64,000 bases of DNA. Source: Myxococcales bacterium. Lineage in GTDB: Bacteria; Myxococcota_A; Polyangia; Fen-1088. The stretch is from positions 62,001 to 126,000 of the forward strand of contig PLNW01000144.1 of assembly GCA_003142855.1 (NCBI GenBank). The letters are read 5' to 3'. Under the pieces are notes generated by a model. It had not been told where the DNA came from and did not search any database. It worked only from the letters and a program-made list of their open reading frames with translations. This document shows positions 39,731 to 51,553 of this stretch, in pieces. The position numbers and the translations under genes are program-made. Position 1 is the first letter of the stretch. Each line of letters opens with the position of its first letter.

Positions 39731-41002
39731 CTACTTGGGCATGAGCTCCGCGATAGTGATCGCGCCGATGCGAGCCTGGCGGGCGTCTTCCAGGTCTTTG
39801 ATCAGCGTGGCCAGCTCGGGCGATGTGGTGCCGAGTGCGGCTTCCAGATCGGTCGAGCGGAAGGCGGCCAGCACGTCCTGCAGACTGATGCTGCCGGCCG
39901 CACGGCCTGGGATGAAGCCCTCCTTGTCGCCTTGCACTTCAGCCAGAAAAGCGTGGCTCTTGAGCCGAGCGGCGATGTGATCGATGACCTCCACTGACAA
40001 TCCGAATTCGCGGCTCAGAGAAGCGCGATCAACGCCTTTTCCGCCGCGTTGGTAGTCCGCGGCGACGAAGGCCAGGATCTGCGCGGCGACTAGGCCGTTG
40101 ATGGGCTCGTCGTCGCGGTGGCGTCGTTCCTCGGCTTCCAGCAGGCGCAGGTTCTGGATGGCGTTGGCGATCTCGGCGCCACCCAGCACCACCCACCACG
40201 AGATGTAGATCCACAGGAGAATCAGGGGTACCAGTGCCACAGGGCCGTACACGCCGCTGTAGTTGGAGAGCAGCATGCCCTTGGCAAAATGCACGAAGCC
40301 CCATTTCAATCCTTCCAATGCGAAGCCCGTCACCAGGGTCCCCGCGAGGGCCGCGTACCAGCGCACGCGGATGTTGGGTAGCATCCAGTTGATCAGGAAG
40401 AGCGCGCCGAACTGAATCGAAAGCGGCGCGAAGAAACGCGCCAGGTGCCCGGATCCGATGAGGCGCCCTGACCAGTACAGGTAGGCGCCGGCTAGAACCG
40501 GCAGCAGCGTGACCACTGGGTAGAAGATCAGGAACTTACGGAACCACGACCGCCGCGCCACCACGTGCCAGATGTCGTTGAAGGTATTCTCGACGGTGTC
40601 GTAAAGGAAGTAGCAGGTGGCCAGAGTGAACCCCAGACCCAGACCGCCGGCCGCGCCGGTGGCGACCTTCTCCGAAAAGGACGCGAGTTCGCTGACCACG
40701 TCGCCCATGTCTGGCAGAACCTGGATCGAGAGGAATTCCACCAAGCGCGACTGCGCTTCCAGGTTGTGCGTCTGGCGCAGGAGCGCGAACACCAGCGCCA
40801 GCAGCGGGACCATTCCCAGGGTGGTCTGATAAGTGAGCGCCGCTGCCTGCTGTGGACAGCGATCGCGCACCCACTGCTTGATGATGCGCAGGCCGAGACG
40901 GAGCAAGTATACGCCGGCGCGAGCGGGCCGCGACAGCACAGCCACCATCTCGTGAGAGGGCGCGCTCATCGCGGCCCTGATATAGCTGAGCGTTCGAAGC
41001 AT
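39731..41002 (-). CDS. YihY/BrkB-family inner-membrane protein
   Basis: About 423 residues from the ATG at 41002, which has AAGGG a few bases upstream. The BrkB/YihY fold (once called RNase BN) has about six membrane helices, with the conserved AAALTYQTTLGMVPLLAL, a FNDIWHV segment and the GVYGPVALVPLILLWIYISW helix. The C-terminal cytoplasmic part resembles a winged helix (SLSREFGLSVEVIDHIAARL). The role is unknown; the family is proposed to act in envelope transport. Confidence 0.85.
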   Translation of the reverse strand: MLRTLSYIRAAMSAPSHEMVAVLSRPARAGVYLLRLGLRIIKQWVRDRCPQQAAALTYQTTLGMVPLLALVFALLRQTHNLEAQSRLVEFLSIQVLPDMGDVVSELASFSEKVATGAAGGLGLGFTLATCYFLYDTVENTFNDIWHVVARRSWFRKFLIFYPVVTLLPVLAGAYLYWSGRLIGSGHLARFFAPLSIQFGALFLINWMLPNIRVRWYAALAGTLVTGFALEGLKWGFVHFAKGMLLSNYSGVYGPVALVPLILLWIYISWWVVLGGAEIANAIQNLRLLEAEERRHRDDEPINGLVAAQILAFVAADYQRGGKGVDRASLSREFGLSVEVIDHIAARLKSHAFLAEVQGDKEGFIPGRAAGSISLQDVLAAFRSTDLEAALGTTSPELATLIKDLEDARQARIGAITIAELMPK

Positions 41003-41150
41003 ACCCATGCCCTTACGATGCCGGTGTCCCGATCGAGGCGTCTGCCATAGCGGCACCTTCGCGCAGAGCCCACGACCAGTGCATGAACAGGTCAATGCCC
41101 GCAAAGCGAAAGAGCCGGATCGAACCTCGCCGAGTGGGTGTCATCAAGGG

Positions 41151-42647
41151 TCATTGTAGCCCACGTGGTTGCGTTGCCCCAGACGTTCCCAGTGCCAGTT
41201 TCCAGGCGGCGAAGCCGCCGCCAGCGCGGGCGGCCTGGGCTGCGGCCAGCCCTTCGGCGAAGCCTCCCTGGGCCAGCCGATGCTCGACCCAGGCCCACTT
41301 CGGGGCGTCGCCGCCCAGACGGGCGTGGCCGCGAAGTTTGCGGCGCAAGAAGGCCAGCTTGGCTTCGAGACTGGCGATATCCTCCAGGGGCTGATGGTCG
41401 AGCGGCGTGTTGCGCTTTGAAACGAAAGGCGAGACGGTGAGCGAGAGCTTGGGTGCGAGCGCCGCCAGTTCCAGAGCCAGGCGCGCCAGCTCGTCGATGT
41501 CGGCCATGGTTTCTCCAGGCAGGCCAATCAGCACGTAGAGCTTGAGCAGCGCCATGCCGTGGACGCGGCACAGACGAGCCGCGCGCAACAGATCCTCGAC
41601 TTGCGTGTGGCGGTCTACCTGGTCGCGCAGGCGTTGCGAGGCTCCGTCGGCCGCGGTGGTCAGCGTGCGATAGCCCCCGCGCGCCAGCAGCCCCACCAGT
41701 TCGTCGTCGAGACGATCGGCACGCAGACTGGACACGCCCACCTCGCGGTCCGCGTCGACCAGGGCGCGCAGGATTTCCGGCAGGGAAGGGTGGTCAGTCA
41801 CCGCAGCGCCCACCAGTCCCACCCGTCGCGCCTCGGTCGGGACGAGGGAGAGCAAACGCCCAGGCGCTACCGGACGCATGCCCGAGCCCGCTGACCGGCG
41901 CATCACGCAGTAGGCGCAGTCTCGGCTGCACCCGCGCTCGGCCTCGATGAGAAACATGCTCGCCAGCTCAGTGTGCGGCGTGATGATTTGCGAGTAGGCC
42001 GGAAGGCAATTGTCGCTGGCGATCGCGACAGCGGGCGGCGTCTCTGCGTGCAGCGAGGGAATGTAGAAGCCCGGCTGCTGCGACAGACTCTTGAGCAGGC
42101 TTTCGCGGTCAGCCTGGTCGCGCAGGCTGTTCACCAAGATCGGCAGAAGTTCCTCCGCTTCGCCCATGACGATGATGTCGGCGAAAGGTCCGACCGGCAC
42201 TGGGTTGGAAAACGTCAGCGGGCCGCCGACCACGACCAAGGGGAAGGTCCGCGCGTGTGCGGCGCGCTCGGCGTGGAGCGCGGGAATCCCGGCTAGATCC
42301 AGACAGGTCACCACGCCAGCCAATTCCAGCTCGGACGCGAGCGAGAAGGCGACCACGGAAAAGTCGCCCACGGGCCGGCCCGATTCGTAGGTGCAAAGCT
42401 CCTCGGAAAGCCGGTGCATTTCGGCCACGTCGTCGGGAAGGAAGGCACGTTCAGCGGTGCAGCCGGACAGGTCGTGCAGGCTGCGGTAGATGCTTTGAAA
42501 ACCCAGCGACGACATGCCCACGTGGTACGGGCTTGGGTAGCACAGGGCGAAAGCCAGGTCGGCCTGCTTGTTCAGGGTGCCGGTCTCGTCGGCCAGCCGG
42601 CTGGCGCGGATTTCGCGAAACGCTGTCACTGGACTACTAGGATGCAC
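41151..42647 (-). CDS. Radical SAM protein with B12-binding-type N-domain
   Basis: 498 residues. The N-terminal part (about 30-200: CYPSPYHVGMSSLGFQSIY, then VVVGGPLTFSNPVPVGPF and IIVMGEAEE) is a cobalamin-binding-like fold. The SAM cluster motif is Cys240-xxx-Cys244-xx-Cys247 (ERGCSRDCAYC), followed by LYVLIGLPGET. It resembles the TIGR03960-type radical SAM family often found with tRNA/translation genes. The substrate is unknown. It is not adjacent to the other radical SAM gene, and they share only general architecture. Confidence 0.8.
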   Translation of the reverse strand: MHPSSPVTAFREIRASRLADETGTLNKQADLAFALCYPSPYHVGMSSLGFQSIYRSLHDLSGCTAERAFLPDDVAEMHRLSEELCTYESGRPVGDFSVVAFSLASELELAGVVTCLDLAGIPALHAERAAHARTFPLVVVGGPLTFSNPVPVGPFADIIVMGEAEELLPILVNSLRDQADRESLLKSLSQQPGFYIPSLHAETPPAVAIASDNCLPAYSQIITPHTELASMFLIEAERGCSRDCAYCVMRRSAGSGMRPVAPGRLLSLVPTEARRVGLVGAAVTDHPSLPEILRALVDADREVGVSSLRADRLDDELVGLLARGGYRTLTTAADGASQRLRDQVDRHTQVEDLLRAARLCRVHGMALLKLYVLIGLPGETMADIDELARLALELAALAPKLSLTVSPFVSKRNTPLDHQPLEDIASLEAKLAFLRRKLRGHARLGGDAPKWAWVEHRLAQGGFAEGLAAAQAARAGGGFAAWKLALGTSGATQPRGLQ

Positions 42648-42691
42648 TTTCTTCGCAAGCCGCGAAAACTCTTTCGGAACGCCCGAACATC

Positions 42692-42744
42692 GTTCCGTCT
42701 TTTCCGACTCTGCGGCCGCGCCTCTCCCCTCTGCGTTCTCAGCG
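42692..42744. repeat. CACAGAG-type repeat, degenerate half copy
   Basis: TTTTCCGACTCTGCGGCCGC then CCTCTCCCCTCTGCGTTCTC resembles the right arms of the other copies, with CTGCG replacing CTGTG. No matching left arm is near. It is in the gap between two minus-strand genes. Confidence 0.55.
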
Positions 42745-42778
42745 GCAGGTGGCCGTCGAGAGGAAATCGCCTCACGAA

Positions 42779-42804
42779 TTTGGTTGCGACCGTGAGGCTG
42801 CCCT
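42779..42804. repeat. 26-bp sequence shared with 54731-54756
   Basis: TTTGGTTGCGACCGTGAGGC, continuing TGCCCT, is identical at 24 of 26 positions to a sequence at 54731-54756. Both lie just downstream of the stop of a minus-strand gene (the M16 peptidase here, the transglycosylase there). Confidence 0.7.
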
Positions 42805-42821
42805 GGGACACGCGCGCACGG

Positions 42822-45623
42822 CTACTTGATGGGTGCGCCATCGAGATCTCGCAACTCCACCTCGCCGATCTGCCGCAGCGAAGCTTCGACGCTGGTACGG
42901 TCGCCCACCACGACGATGACCATATGATCGGGGCGCAAGTATTTCTGGGCCATCCTGTGCACATCCGCTGCTGTGACCGACGCAATTCGGGCGGTGAAGG
43001 TTTGTAGCTCCTTGTCCGGCAAGTCGTAGACCGCCAGCGCGGCCATCTGCGCCGCCACCTGGTTGGCTGTGGCAAAGCGCGCGGGGAAGGCGCGCATGAT
43101 CTCGTCCTTGGTGTCTTTCAGTTCGCTTTGGCCAACCTCGTCGCTGCGCAGGGCTGAAACCTCTTTGAGGATCTCGCTCACGGAATCAGCGGTGTGATTG
43201 GCCACGAACTCACCGCCTGCGGTCCAGGGCCCGGGCGCCCGCCGCGCTTCAAACATGGAGGCCACCCCGTAGGTCCATCCCTTGGTCTCGCGCAAGTTGA
43301 GCGTCAGGCGCTTGAAGGTCCCGCCCAGGATCTGGTTCATGACCAGGGCTCGGTAGTAGTCGGGATTTTTGCGCTCGATGCCGAACGCGCCCAAGCGGAT
43401 CGACGATTGCGGCGCGCCCGCCTTGTCGACCAGGAAAATGCGTGTCCTGTCGATTGGCAGCGGCTTTGGCATCAGGACCTTGGTCGGCTTGGGCTTCCAT
43501 CCCGCGAGCCGCTTCTCCATTTGGGCGCGCAAATCTGCTTCGCGGATGTCACCGGCCACCACCAGCACGGCGTTGTTGGGCCGATAGAATGCTTGGAAGA
43601 AGTTCTGCACGTCCGCTCGTGTGATCCGGCGCACCGACTCCTCGGTGCCTGCTAGCGGCCAACCATAGGGATGGCTTTCGCCGTACAGGGCGCGGGCGAA
43701 AGTCAGGCCAGCAACCAGAGGCGGCGAGTCCTTGCGCCGGGCCAAGGTGGACAGGAGATTTTCGCGCACCCGCGCCAGGTCGTCCTCGGAGAAAGCCGGG
43801 CGCAAGAGAACGTCCGCCCACACGTCGAGCGCGCGGTCGATGTTTTCCGTGAGCGCCGAAACCGACAGCGAGGACGCATCCCAGGTCGCGTTGGTCGAAA
43901 GCGTGGCTCCCAGTTGCGCGATCTGCTCGGCGATCGCGGTGGCGCTGCGGGTGGCGGTTCCCTCGTCGAGCATGTCCGCCACCAGATCGGCCAGGCCGGC
44001 CTTGCCCCGGGGATTGGCACCGCTCCCGGTGCGCAGCACCATCTCGACTCCCACAAGAGGCAACTTGTGCGACTCGGCCAGGATCACGCGCAGGCCATTT
44101 TTCAGGCGAAAGCGCTTCACCTCCGGCACCTTGAAGGGGGTCTTCGCGGCGCTGGCGGGAAGCTTGTAACGAAACTCGGCGTCCGGGGTCTGGCGCGCCG
44201 TAGGTTTTTCCACGACAAGAGCCGCGGCGACCGGCTGGTCATTGCCGCTCGCAGGTTTCACCAGGCGGCCCATGATGGGCGCGCTGCTGTTCGGCTCGAC
44301 GTCGATGGTCACGCGGGCCTGGTTGCGCAGGATCTGGACGGCCCATTTCTGCAAGGCCACTGGCGTGGCCGCTTCATATCGGCCGATGTCGCGATCGAGG
44401 TAGGCGGGATCGCCGGCGAACACATCGTAGGTGAGCAGGTGGCCGGCCAGCCCCTGCAGGGTGTCCAGGCCGCGCACCAGATCGGTTTTGATCTCGTTGC
44501 GTGCGCGCTCCAGCTCCGCGGCTTCGACGGGCTGGGTACGCATTTTCTCCAGCTCTTGGTCGATGACGGTCTCCAGCTCAGCCAGCGTGTGTCCTTGCAA
44601 GGGCACATAGGAGATCTCGAAGGTCCCGCCCAGCAGCCGGCTGATGTGAACAGCCGACACGGACTGCGCAATCTTCAGTTCGAGAACCAGACGGCGGTGG
44701 AGGCGCGAGCTCTTGCCGCCACCAAGCACGTTGGCCAGCAAATCCAGCTCGGCGTCGCCGGGCGTGAAGATGGGCACCGTGTTCCAGGCCGCAACGCCGC
44801 GTGCCAGATTGACCTTGGCCTCCATGGGGATGCGGCGCTCGGCTGGGGAGGCGGGAATGGCAGGCACCGGCTGACGCTGCACCGTCGGTCCGGCGGGAAT
44901 GGGCCCGAAGTACTTCTCGACCAGGCCCTTAACCTGCGCCACGTCGAGGTCGCCGGCGATGAGCAGCACGGCGTTGTTGGGCGCGTAGTAGCGGTTGAAA
45001 AACCCGCGGATGTCAGCCTCGCTGGCCGCGTCCAGATCCTTCATGGATCCCATCACTTCATGATGGTAGGGGTGGCCCGGCGGAAACAGGGCTTCCAATT
45101 CCACGCGCGCCACGCCCCCGAGCGGTGCATTTTCGATGCGCTGCCGGCGTTCGTTCTTCACCACGTCGCGCTGGTTCTCGAAGGCTGCGCGAAATGAAGG
45201 CCGGTCGAGCAGAAATCCCATGCGCGAGCTTTCCAGCCACAGTCCCAGTTCCAGATCGCTTGCCGGCAGGGTCTCGAAGTAGTTGGTGCGGTCGGTGCTG
45301 GTCGAGCCGTTGCGCGCCGAGGCCCCGGCCTGGCCCAGGTACTTGAAGTAGGCGTCCTCGGGGATGTGCTTGGTCCCCTGGAACATCATGTGTTCAAACA
45401 GGTGAGCGAACCCGGTCTTGCCCGGCGCTTCGTCCTTGGACCCGACCTTGTACCAAACCTCGACATGCACGATGGGCACGGCGTGGTCAACGTGCAAGAT
45501 GACGTCGAGTCCGTTGGGCAGTCGGTACTTCTGGAAGGCCACTTCGGGCGTTGCGGCGCGGACCGGCGGTGCCAGGCATGAGAGGAACGTCGCGCCAGCA
45601 GCAAGACGGAAGAGGAAGGCCAT
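42822..45623 (-). CDS. Tandem M16-family zinc peptidase
   Basis: 933 residues with a signal peptide to about residue 23. The first M16 half has the inverted zinc motif HLFEH (His74, Glu77, His78), with the third ligand expected at the Glu in FENQRDVVKNERRQ. The second half keeps the fold but lacks the motif, as is usual for the inactive half of a two-repeat pitrilysin/PqqL-type enzyme. It degrades peptides in the periplasm. It is divergent from the pyrophosphatase gene. Confidence 0.9.
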   Translation of the reverse strand: MAFLFRLAAGATFLSCLAPPVRAATPEVAFQKYRLPNGLDVILHVDHAVPIVHVEVWYKVGSKDEAPGKTGFAHLFEHMMFQGTKHIPEDAYFKYLGQAGASARNGSTSTDRTNYFETLPASDLELGLWLESSRMGFLLDRPSFRAAFENQRDVVKNERRQRIENAPLGGVARVELEALFPPGHPYHHEVMGSMKDLDAASEADIRGFFNRYYAPNNAVLLIAGDLDVAQVKGLVEKYFGPIPAGPTVQRQPVPAIPASPAERRIPMEAKVNLARGVAAWNTVPIFTPGDAELDLLANVLGGGKSSRLHRRLVLELKIAQSVSAVHISRLLGGTFEISYVPLQGHTLAELETVIDQELEKMRTQPVEAAELERARNEIKTDLVRGLDTLQGLAGHLLTYDVFAGDPAYLDRDIGRYEAATPVALQKWAVQILRNQARVTIDVEPNSSAPIMGRLVKPASGNDQPVAAALVVEKPTARQTPDAEFRYKLPASAAKTPFKVPEVKRFRLKNGLRVILAESHKLPLVGVEMVLRTGSGANPRGKAGLADLVADMLDEGTATRSATAIAEQIAQLGATLSTNATWDASSLSVSALTENIDRALDVWADVLLRPAFSEDDLARVRENLLSTLARRKDSPPLVAGLTFARALYGESHPYGWPLAGTEESVRRITRADVQNFFQAFYRPNNAVLVVAGDIREADLRAQMEKRLAGWKPKPTKVLMPKPLPIDRTRIFLVDKAGAPQSSIRLGAFGIERKNPDYYRALVMNQILGGTFKRLTLNLRETKGWTYGVASMFEARRAPGPWTAGGEFVANHTADSVSEILKEVSALRSDEVGQSELKDTKDEIMRAFPARFATANQVAAQMAALAVYDLPDKELQTFTARIASVTAADVHRMAQKYLRPDHMVIVVVGDRTSVEASLRQIGEVELRDLDGAPIK

Positions 45624-45803
45624 GGCGCGAGACTATCGCAAAACCAGCCGCGGGCCATGCGCGGGCCAGGGGCTTGAGGGTCCTGACCGTGCCACAGACG
45701 TTGTGCTACAGGCTGCATTGCAAATCCGACCGGAATAGGGGGTATAGGAATGATTCCCCTTCTCCACTTGATATGTCGGAGCACTTGGGACTAATTTCCG
45801 CGC

Positions 45804-45809
45804 CCGGAG
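45804..45809 (+). promoter_or_regulatory. Ribosome binding site of the pyrophosphatase gene
   Basis: GCCCGGAGGACCCGC before the ATG at 45817 contains GGAGG, about seven bases upstream; it decides the start and the signal-like N-terminus that follows. Confidence 0.6.
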
Positions 45810-45816
45810 GACCCGC

Positions 45817-48273
<2,457 letters not shown>

Positions 48274-48502
48274 AGTCCTGCTGGACTTTCCCGGCAAGCG
48301 GCACCTGCAAGAGAGGCTGCTCGCCTATCCGCCGGTGCTCCATGTGGTCAACCGCATGCGCCAGCGATTCGGACGGTCGCCGGTGCTGGTCCACCCGGCG
48401 GGCTTCGCCTCCGGCGCGCGCAGCTCGCCGAAGGGCGGCAAGCCGCGGTCATCAGGTGGCTAGTCCGCACCTTCGCTGACGTGGTAGATGGTCTGGCTGA
48501 TG

Positions 48503-48697
48503 ACAACCACGCCGGCTTTCGTTTGTTCCATGTGCCGCAAGCCCATTGCCGCAGGGGCTAAGGTGATTCGTTGTTCGGTCTCTACATGCAACTCGGGCAA
48601 GATCAAGCTGGTATTTTGCTCGCCCGGCTGCTGGGACTCGCATCTTCCTAACGCGCGCCATCGCAACGCCTATTTCGTCGAAGAAATCGCTCGGTAG
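48503..48697 (+). CDS. Small zinc-ribbon-like protein
   Basis: About 64 residues. Cys pairs CSMC and C-SVSTC-N, then FCSPGCW and HLPNARHR, give a probable zinc-binding knot of six Cys plus His. The start is uncertain (ATG 48503, or 48488); no strong ribosome site is visible. It is compact and highly charged at the end. I do not recognise a named family; the Cys spacing supports a real protein. It is isolated between the pyrophosphatase and the sigma-factor cluster. Confidence 0.6.
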   Translation, partial: TTTPAFVCSMCRKPIAAGAKVIRCSVSTCNSGKIKLVFCSPGCWDSHLPNARHRNAYFVEEIAR

Positions 48698-48769
48698 GGC
48701 CACTTCCCATCACGGTGGCGAACGGCAGGTGACCGATTCGGGCCGCTTCGATAGTACAATAGTCAGTTC

Positions 48770-49750
48770 GTGCAGCCGCTCTTCGCTCTTCTGACTTTGC
48801 CTGCCGTATCGGTGCTGGTCGCGCCAGGGCCGGAGGATGGCTGTCCTTCTACGCGCCAGGTGTCGGCTGCTCTGAGCGAACGCGCGCCCGCCGCGCAGAG
48901 CACGCGTGAACTTGATTCGGAGTCCGCCTTGACCCTGGTATTGCCGCCGCCGGGAACGCCTCAAGAGCCGAGTTTTTCCCTGGTTGACCAACAGGGGAGA
49001 CTGCGGCTGTTTCGGACGTTGGCCAGGCCGGGCGCCACGAACGCGCGCGACTGTGCCGCGCTCTCCGTCACGGTGGCCATCATCGTCCAGCGCTATCTCG
49101 AAGAAATCGAGATGCCGGAGGTGGAAGCCGCACGCAAGAGTCCCACGGTCCAGGTGGTGCCGCCCGCGCCGCCGTCACCGTCACCTCCACCGGTGGTGGT
49201 CGGTCCTCCGCCTCGCCTACGGGCCAGGTGGGACATGTCTCTTGGCATTTCTCAGAGATTTGCCGACCAGGCGACTAGCCTGGAAGCCTATGACCTTCGT
49301 CTCTCCGTCGCTCGTACGCTGGGCGCGCGCGTAGATACCGGCTTGCTGGTCCGCCTGTGGAGCGGCATCTCGGGCTGGACCCAATATGACTGGACCGGCG
49401 GCCGTGGTGATGTGATGCGTGTTCCCTCAGGCCTGGATCTCATGTGGAGGCGTGCGGCATCAAGTGTGGAACTGCAGCTGGGCCTGTCTGGGCTGCTCGA
49501 TTGCTGGATTCTCGGGTCGAGGGATCCGACAAATTTGCATTGGGACTACCGCTTCGTGGTCGCGGGCGCGCTCACCGGAGGCATGCAGGTACCCTTGGGA
49601 AAGCGCCTTTTCGCCCGTTTGTTCTTCGACTTCGCCGTTGCCGCCTGGCGCTATGAATACTTTGACCGGATTCGTGGGAAGGAAACCGTGTTTTCGACTC
49701 CTGGCGTCTTTGGTGACGCGGGGCTAGCCTTGGGAATGTCGCTTCGGTGA
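48770..49750 (+). CDS. Exported outer-membrane-like protein of an ECF sigma cluster
   Basis: 326 residues from a GTG. A short signal (LFALLTLPAVSVLVAP) leads to a mature N-domain with a Cys pair. A Pro-rich linker (about residues 127-150, PPAPPSPSPPP) is followed by a C-terminal part of alternating amphipathic strands ending GLALGMSLR. That end looks like an outer-membrane beta-barrel. The sigma factor gene starts about 70 bases later. The same order, exported protein then sigma factor then FecR-like protein, is common in myxobacteria. The role in signal sensing is inferred. Confidence 0.6.
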   Translation: MQPLFALLTLPAVSVLVAPGPEDGCPSTRQVSAALSERAPAAQSTRELDSESALTLVLPPPGTPQEPSFSLVDQQGRLRLFRTLARPGATNARDCAALSVTVAIIVQRYLEEIEMPEVEAARKSPTVQVVPPAPPSPSPPPVVVGPPPRLRARWDMSLGISQRFADQATSLEAYDLRLSVARTLGARVDTGLLVRLWSGISGWTQYDWTGGRGDVMRVPSGLDLMWRRAASSVELQLGLSGLLDCWILGSRDPTNLHWDYRFVVAGALTGGMQVPLGKRLFARLFFDFAVAAWRYEYFDRIRGKETVFSTPGVFGDAGLALGMSLR

Positions 49751-49823
49751 CGAAGGCGCTGCACTAAAGGCACTAACCATCCAGAATTGAGGCTTGGCAG
49801 AACCCATTGCGTCGCCGGTGAAC

Positions 49824-50402
49824 ATGAACCAACAGAATCCAGCAGAAAGCCCGCGACCGAGGCCTATCGCCGAAGACCAGGCACTGGTTGAACGTGTTCG
49901 CAAGGGGGACACTCTTGCGTGGCGGACGCTCTATGAGCGCTACTCGCCTCCGGTGTTTCGTTTTGTGAGTGCGCTTGGCGTGCCTCCCGAGGAGCGCGAG
50001 GATGCGGCCCAGGACGTGTTCGTCGCGATCTACCGCGGGCTGAAGAGTTTTCGTGGGGAGGCCCAGCTATCGACTTGGATCTATCGCATTGCCGCTCGCC
50101 ATGCCTCCCATCTGGGCCGGCGGCGACGCATGCGTTCTTTTCTGTCGCTTCTACCCTGGCATGAGGCCGAGCTCGAGCCCCAGCCCGACCCGGCAGAAAA
50201 GGCATCCGAGTTGCGGCTGCTCGATCAGATGCTGGCCAAACTGTCACCCAAGAAGCGGATGGTCCTTGTCCTTTTCGAGATCGAAGGACTCGGCGTGAAT
50301 GAAATCGCCAGCGTTATGGGATGTCCTCCCAACACGGTCTGGTCCCGGCTGCGCCACGCCCGGGCGGAACTCGTCAGGGCGGCGCGGAGGATAGCAAGAT
50401 GA
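49824..50402 (+). CDS. ECF-family RNA polymerase sigma factor
   Basis: About 192 residues from the ATG at 49824 (TTG 49794 and GTG 49818 are in frame). Region 2 holds DAAQDVFVAIYRGLKSFRG and LSTWIYRIAARHA; region 4 holds LSPKKRMVLVLFEIEGLGVNEIASVMG and the helix PPNTVWSRLRHARAEL. It directs RNA polymerase to envelope-stress or nutrient-type promoters. Its stop overlaps the start of the FecR-like gene, so the anti-sigma partner is probably encoded there. Confidence 0.93.
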   Translation: MNQQNPAESPRPRPIAEDQALVERVRKGDTLAWRTLYERYSPPVFRFVSALGVPPEEREDAAQDVFVAIYRGLKSFRGEAQLSTWIYRIAARHASHLGRRRRMRSFLSLLPWHEAELEPQPDPAEKASELRLLDQMLAKLSPKKRMVLVLFEIEGLGVNEIASVMGCPPNTVWSRLRHARAELVRAARRIAR

Positions 50403-51553
50403 AATCTCCTACCCAGAGAATTGACGACACAGAGAGGTGGCTAAGCGAGACCACCGAAGCGGCCCGCCGGCGCATAGGAGACGAGGTGGCGCGGCGTCGG
50501 GTCTGGGCTCGCATCGAGGGCCTGCCGTTGGGCAAAGATCTGTCGTCGCGGCGGGCAAGGACGTTGGCCCTCCCGGCCCTCACCGGGGCGTTGGTTGCTG
50601 TGGGTGTGGTGGCCATCCTATGGATGGTTCCGGCCACGCGCGCTACCCATTCGCCTGTCCTGGCCAAGCGGGTGCCTTCGGCGACGGCACAGCCTGGTCC
50701 AGACGCTGCTCGGGTTGTGTCCCAGGGATCATCCGCCGCGCCCGTGCGCACCGGCCGAGGCGAAAAGGCTCGCGTGGCGCTGGCCGGTGGTGCCGGCGTC
50801 GAGCTCGATGCCGATTCTGTGCTGAGCTGGGACTCGGAACGCCGGCCTTGGGTCGAGCGCGGCCAGGCCAGGTTCGAGGTTCCCCATCAGGCACCCGGCT
50901 CAAGGTTTTCGGTTTCCGCCGGGCCGTATGTCATCACCGTGGTGGGGACCAAGTTCCACGTGGGCGTGGGCGATGATCGAGTTTCTGTGGAGGTTGAGGA
51001 AGGTGTGGTTGAGGTGTGGCGTGGGGCTCGCTCGGTTCGGCTGGTAGCGGGGGATTCGTGGGCGGGTGCGCTGCGCGGGCTTGCCCCCCCGGTAGTCGAG
51101 CACCGGCCGTCGCTGGCGAGCGCGTCCTCCCGGCGCACCTCTCTTGCGGACAGTCCCGCGCCGGTCGAAAATGGCCCGGCGAGCATGGAATTGACAGAGG
51201 CGCGGTCGGCGCTCAGGGAGGGCCGACCGGAAGACTCTCTGGCTATGCTGAGTCACTGTGCGAAGGGTGGGGGGCCAGCAGCCGAGAATGCTGCGTACGA
51301 GATGGGCCGCGTTTTGCGTGATGGCCTGCACCGACCTCGGGCGGCGGTCGCTGCGTGGGGCGCCTACCGCACGCGCTTCCCCAACGGGTTGCTGCGGGCT
51401 GAGGCGGACCTGTCGATCTTGGAAACTCTGGCCAAGCTCGGTGACAAGGCTGCGGCGCTTACCGAGGCTGAGGCTTTCTTGGCGCGCTATCCGAATGGCG
51501 AGCGTCGCGACGAGGTGGCCAGGCTAGCCGCGAGAGTGCGCGGGACACCGTGA
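50399..51553 (+). CDS. FecR-like membrane protein with C-terminal TPR repeats
   Basis: 384 residues. The ATG at 50399 overlaps the sigma stop (ATGA). Short cytoplasmic N-terminus, membrane helix (about 56-78, LALPALTGALVAVGVVAILW), then a FecR domain (about 105-215: GAGVELDADSVLSWDS, FSVSAGPYVITVVGTKF, VEEGVVEVW). Helical TPR-like repeats end the protein (AVAAWGAYRTRFPNGLL; EAFLARYPNG). The N-terminus could restrain the sigma factor and the periplasmic part could receive the signal; both are inferred from FecR proteins. Confidence 0.88.
   Translation: MKSPTQRIDDTERWLSETTEAARRRIGDEVARRRVWARIEGLPLGKDLSSRRARTLALPALTGALVAVGVVAILWMVPATRATHSPVLAKRVPSATAQPGPDAARVVSQGSSAAPVRTGRGEKARVALAGGAGVELDADSVLSWDSERRPWVERGQARFEVPHQAPGSRFSVSAGPYVITVVGTKFHVGVGDDRVSVEVEEGVVEVWRGARSVRLVAGDSWAGALRGLAPPVVEHRPSLASASSRRTSLADSPAPVENGPASMELTEARSALREGRPEDSLAMLSHCAKGGGPAAENAAYEMGRVLRDGLHRPRAAVAAWGAYRTRFPNGLLRAEADLSILETLAKLGDKAAALTEAEAFLARYPNGERRDEVARLAARVRGTP

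Noticed and set aside
48275..48466. Open frame of about 63 codons after the pyrophosphatase gene
   Set aside because: No start codon near its beginning, no family resemblance; open frames of this size are common by chance at this GC content.
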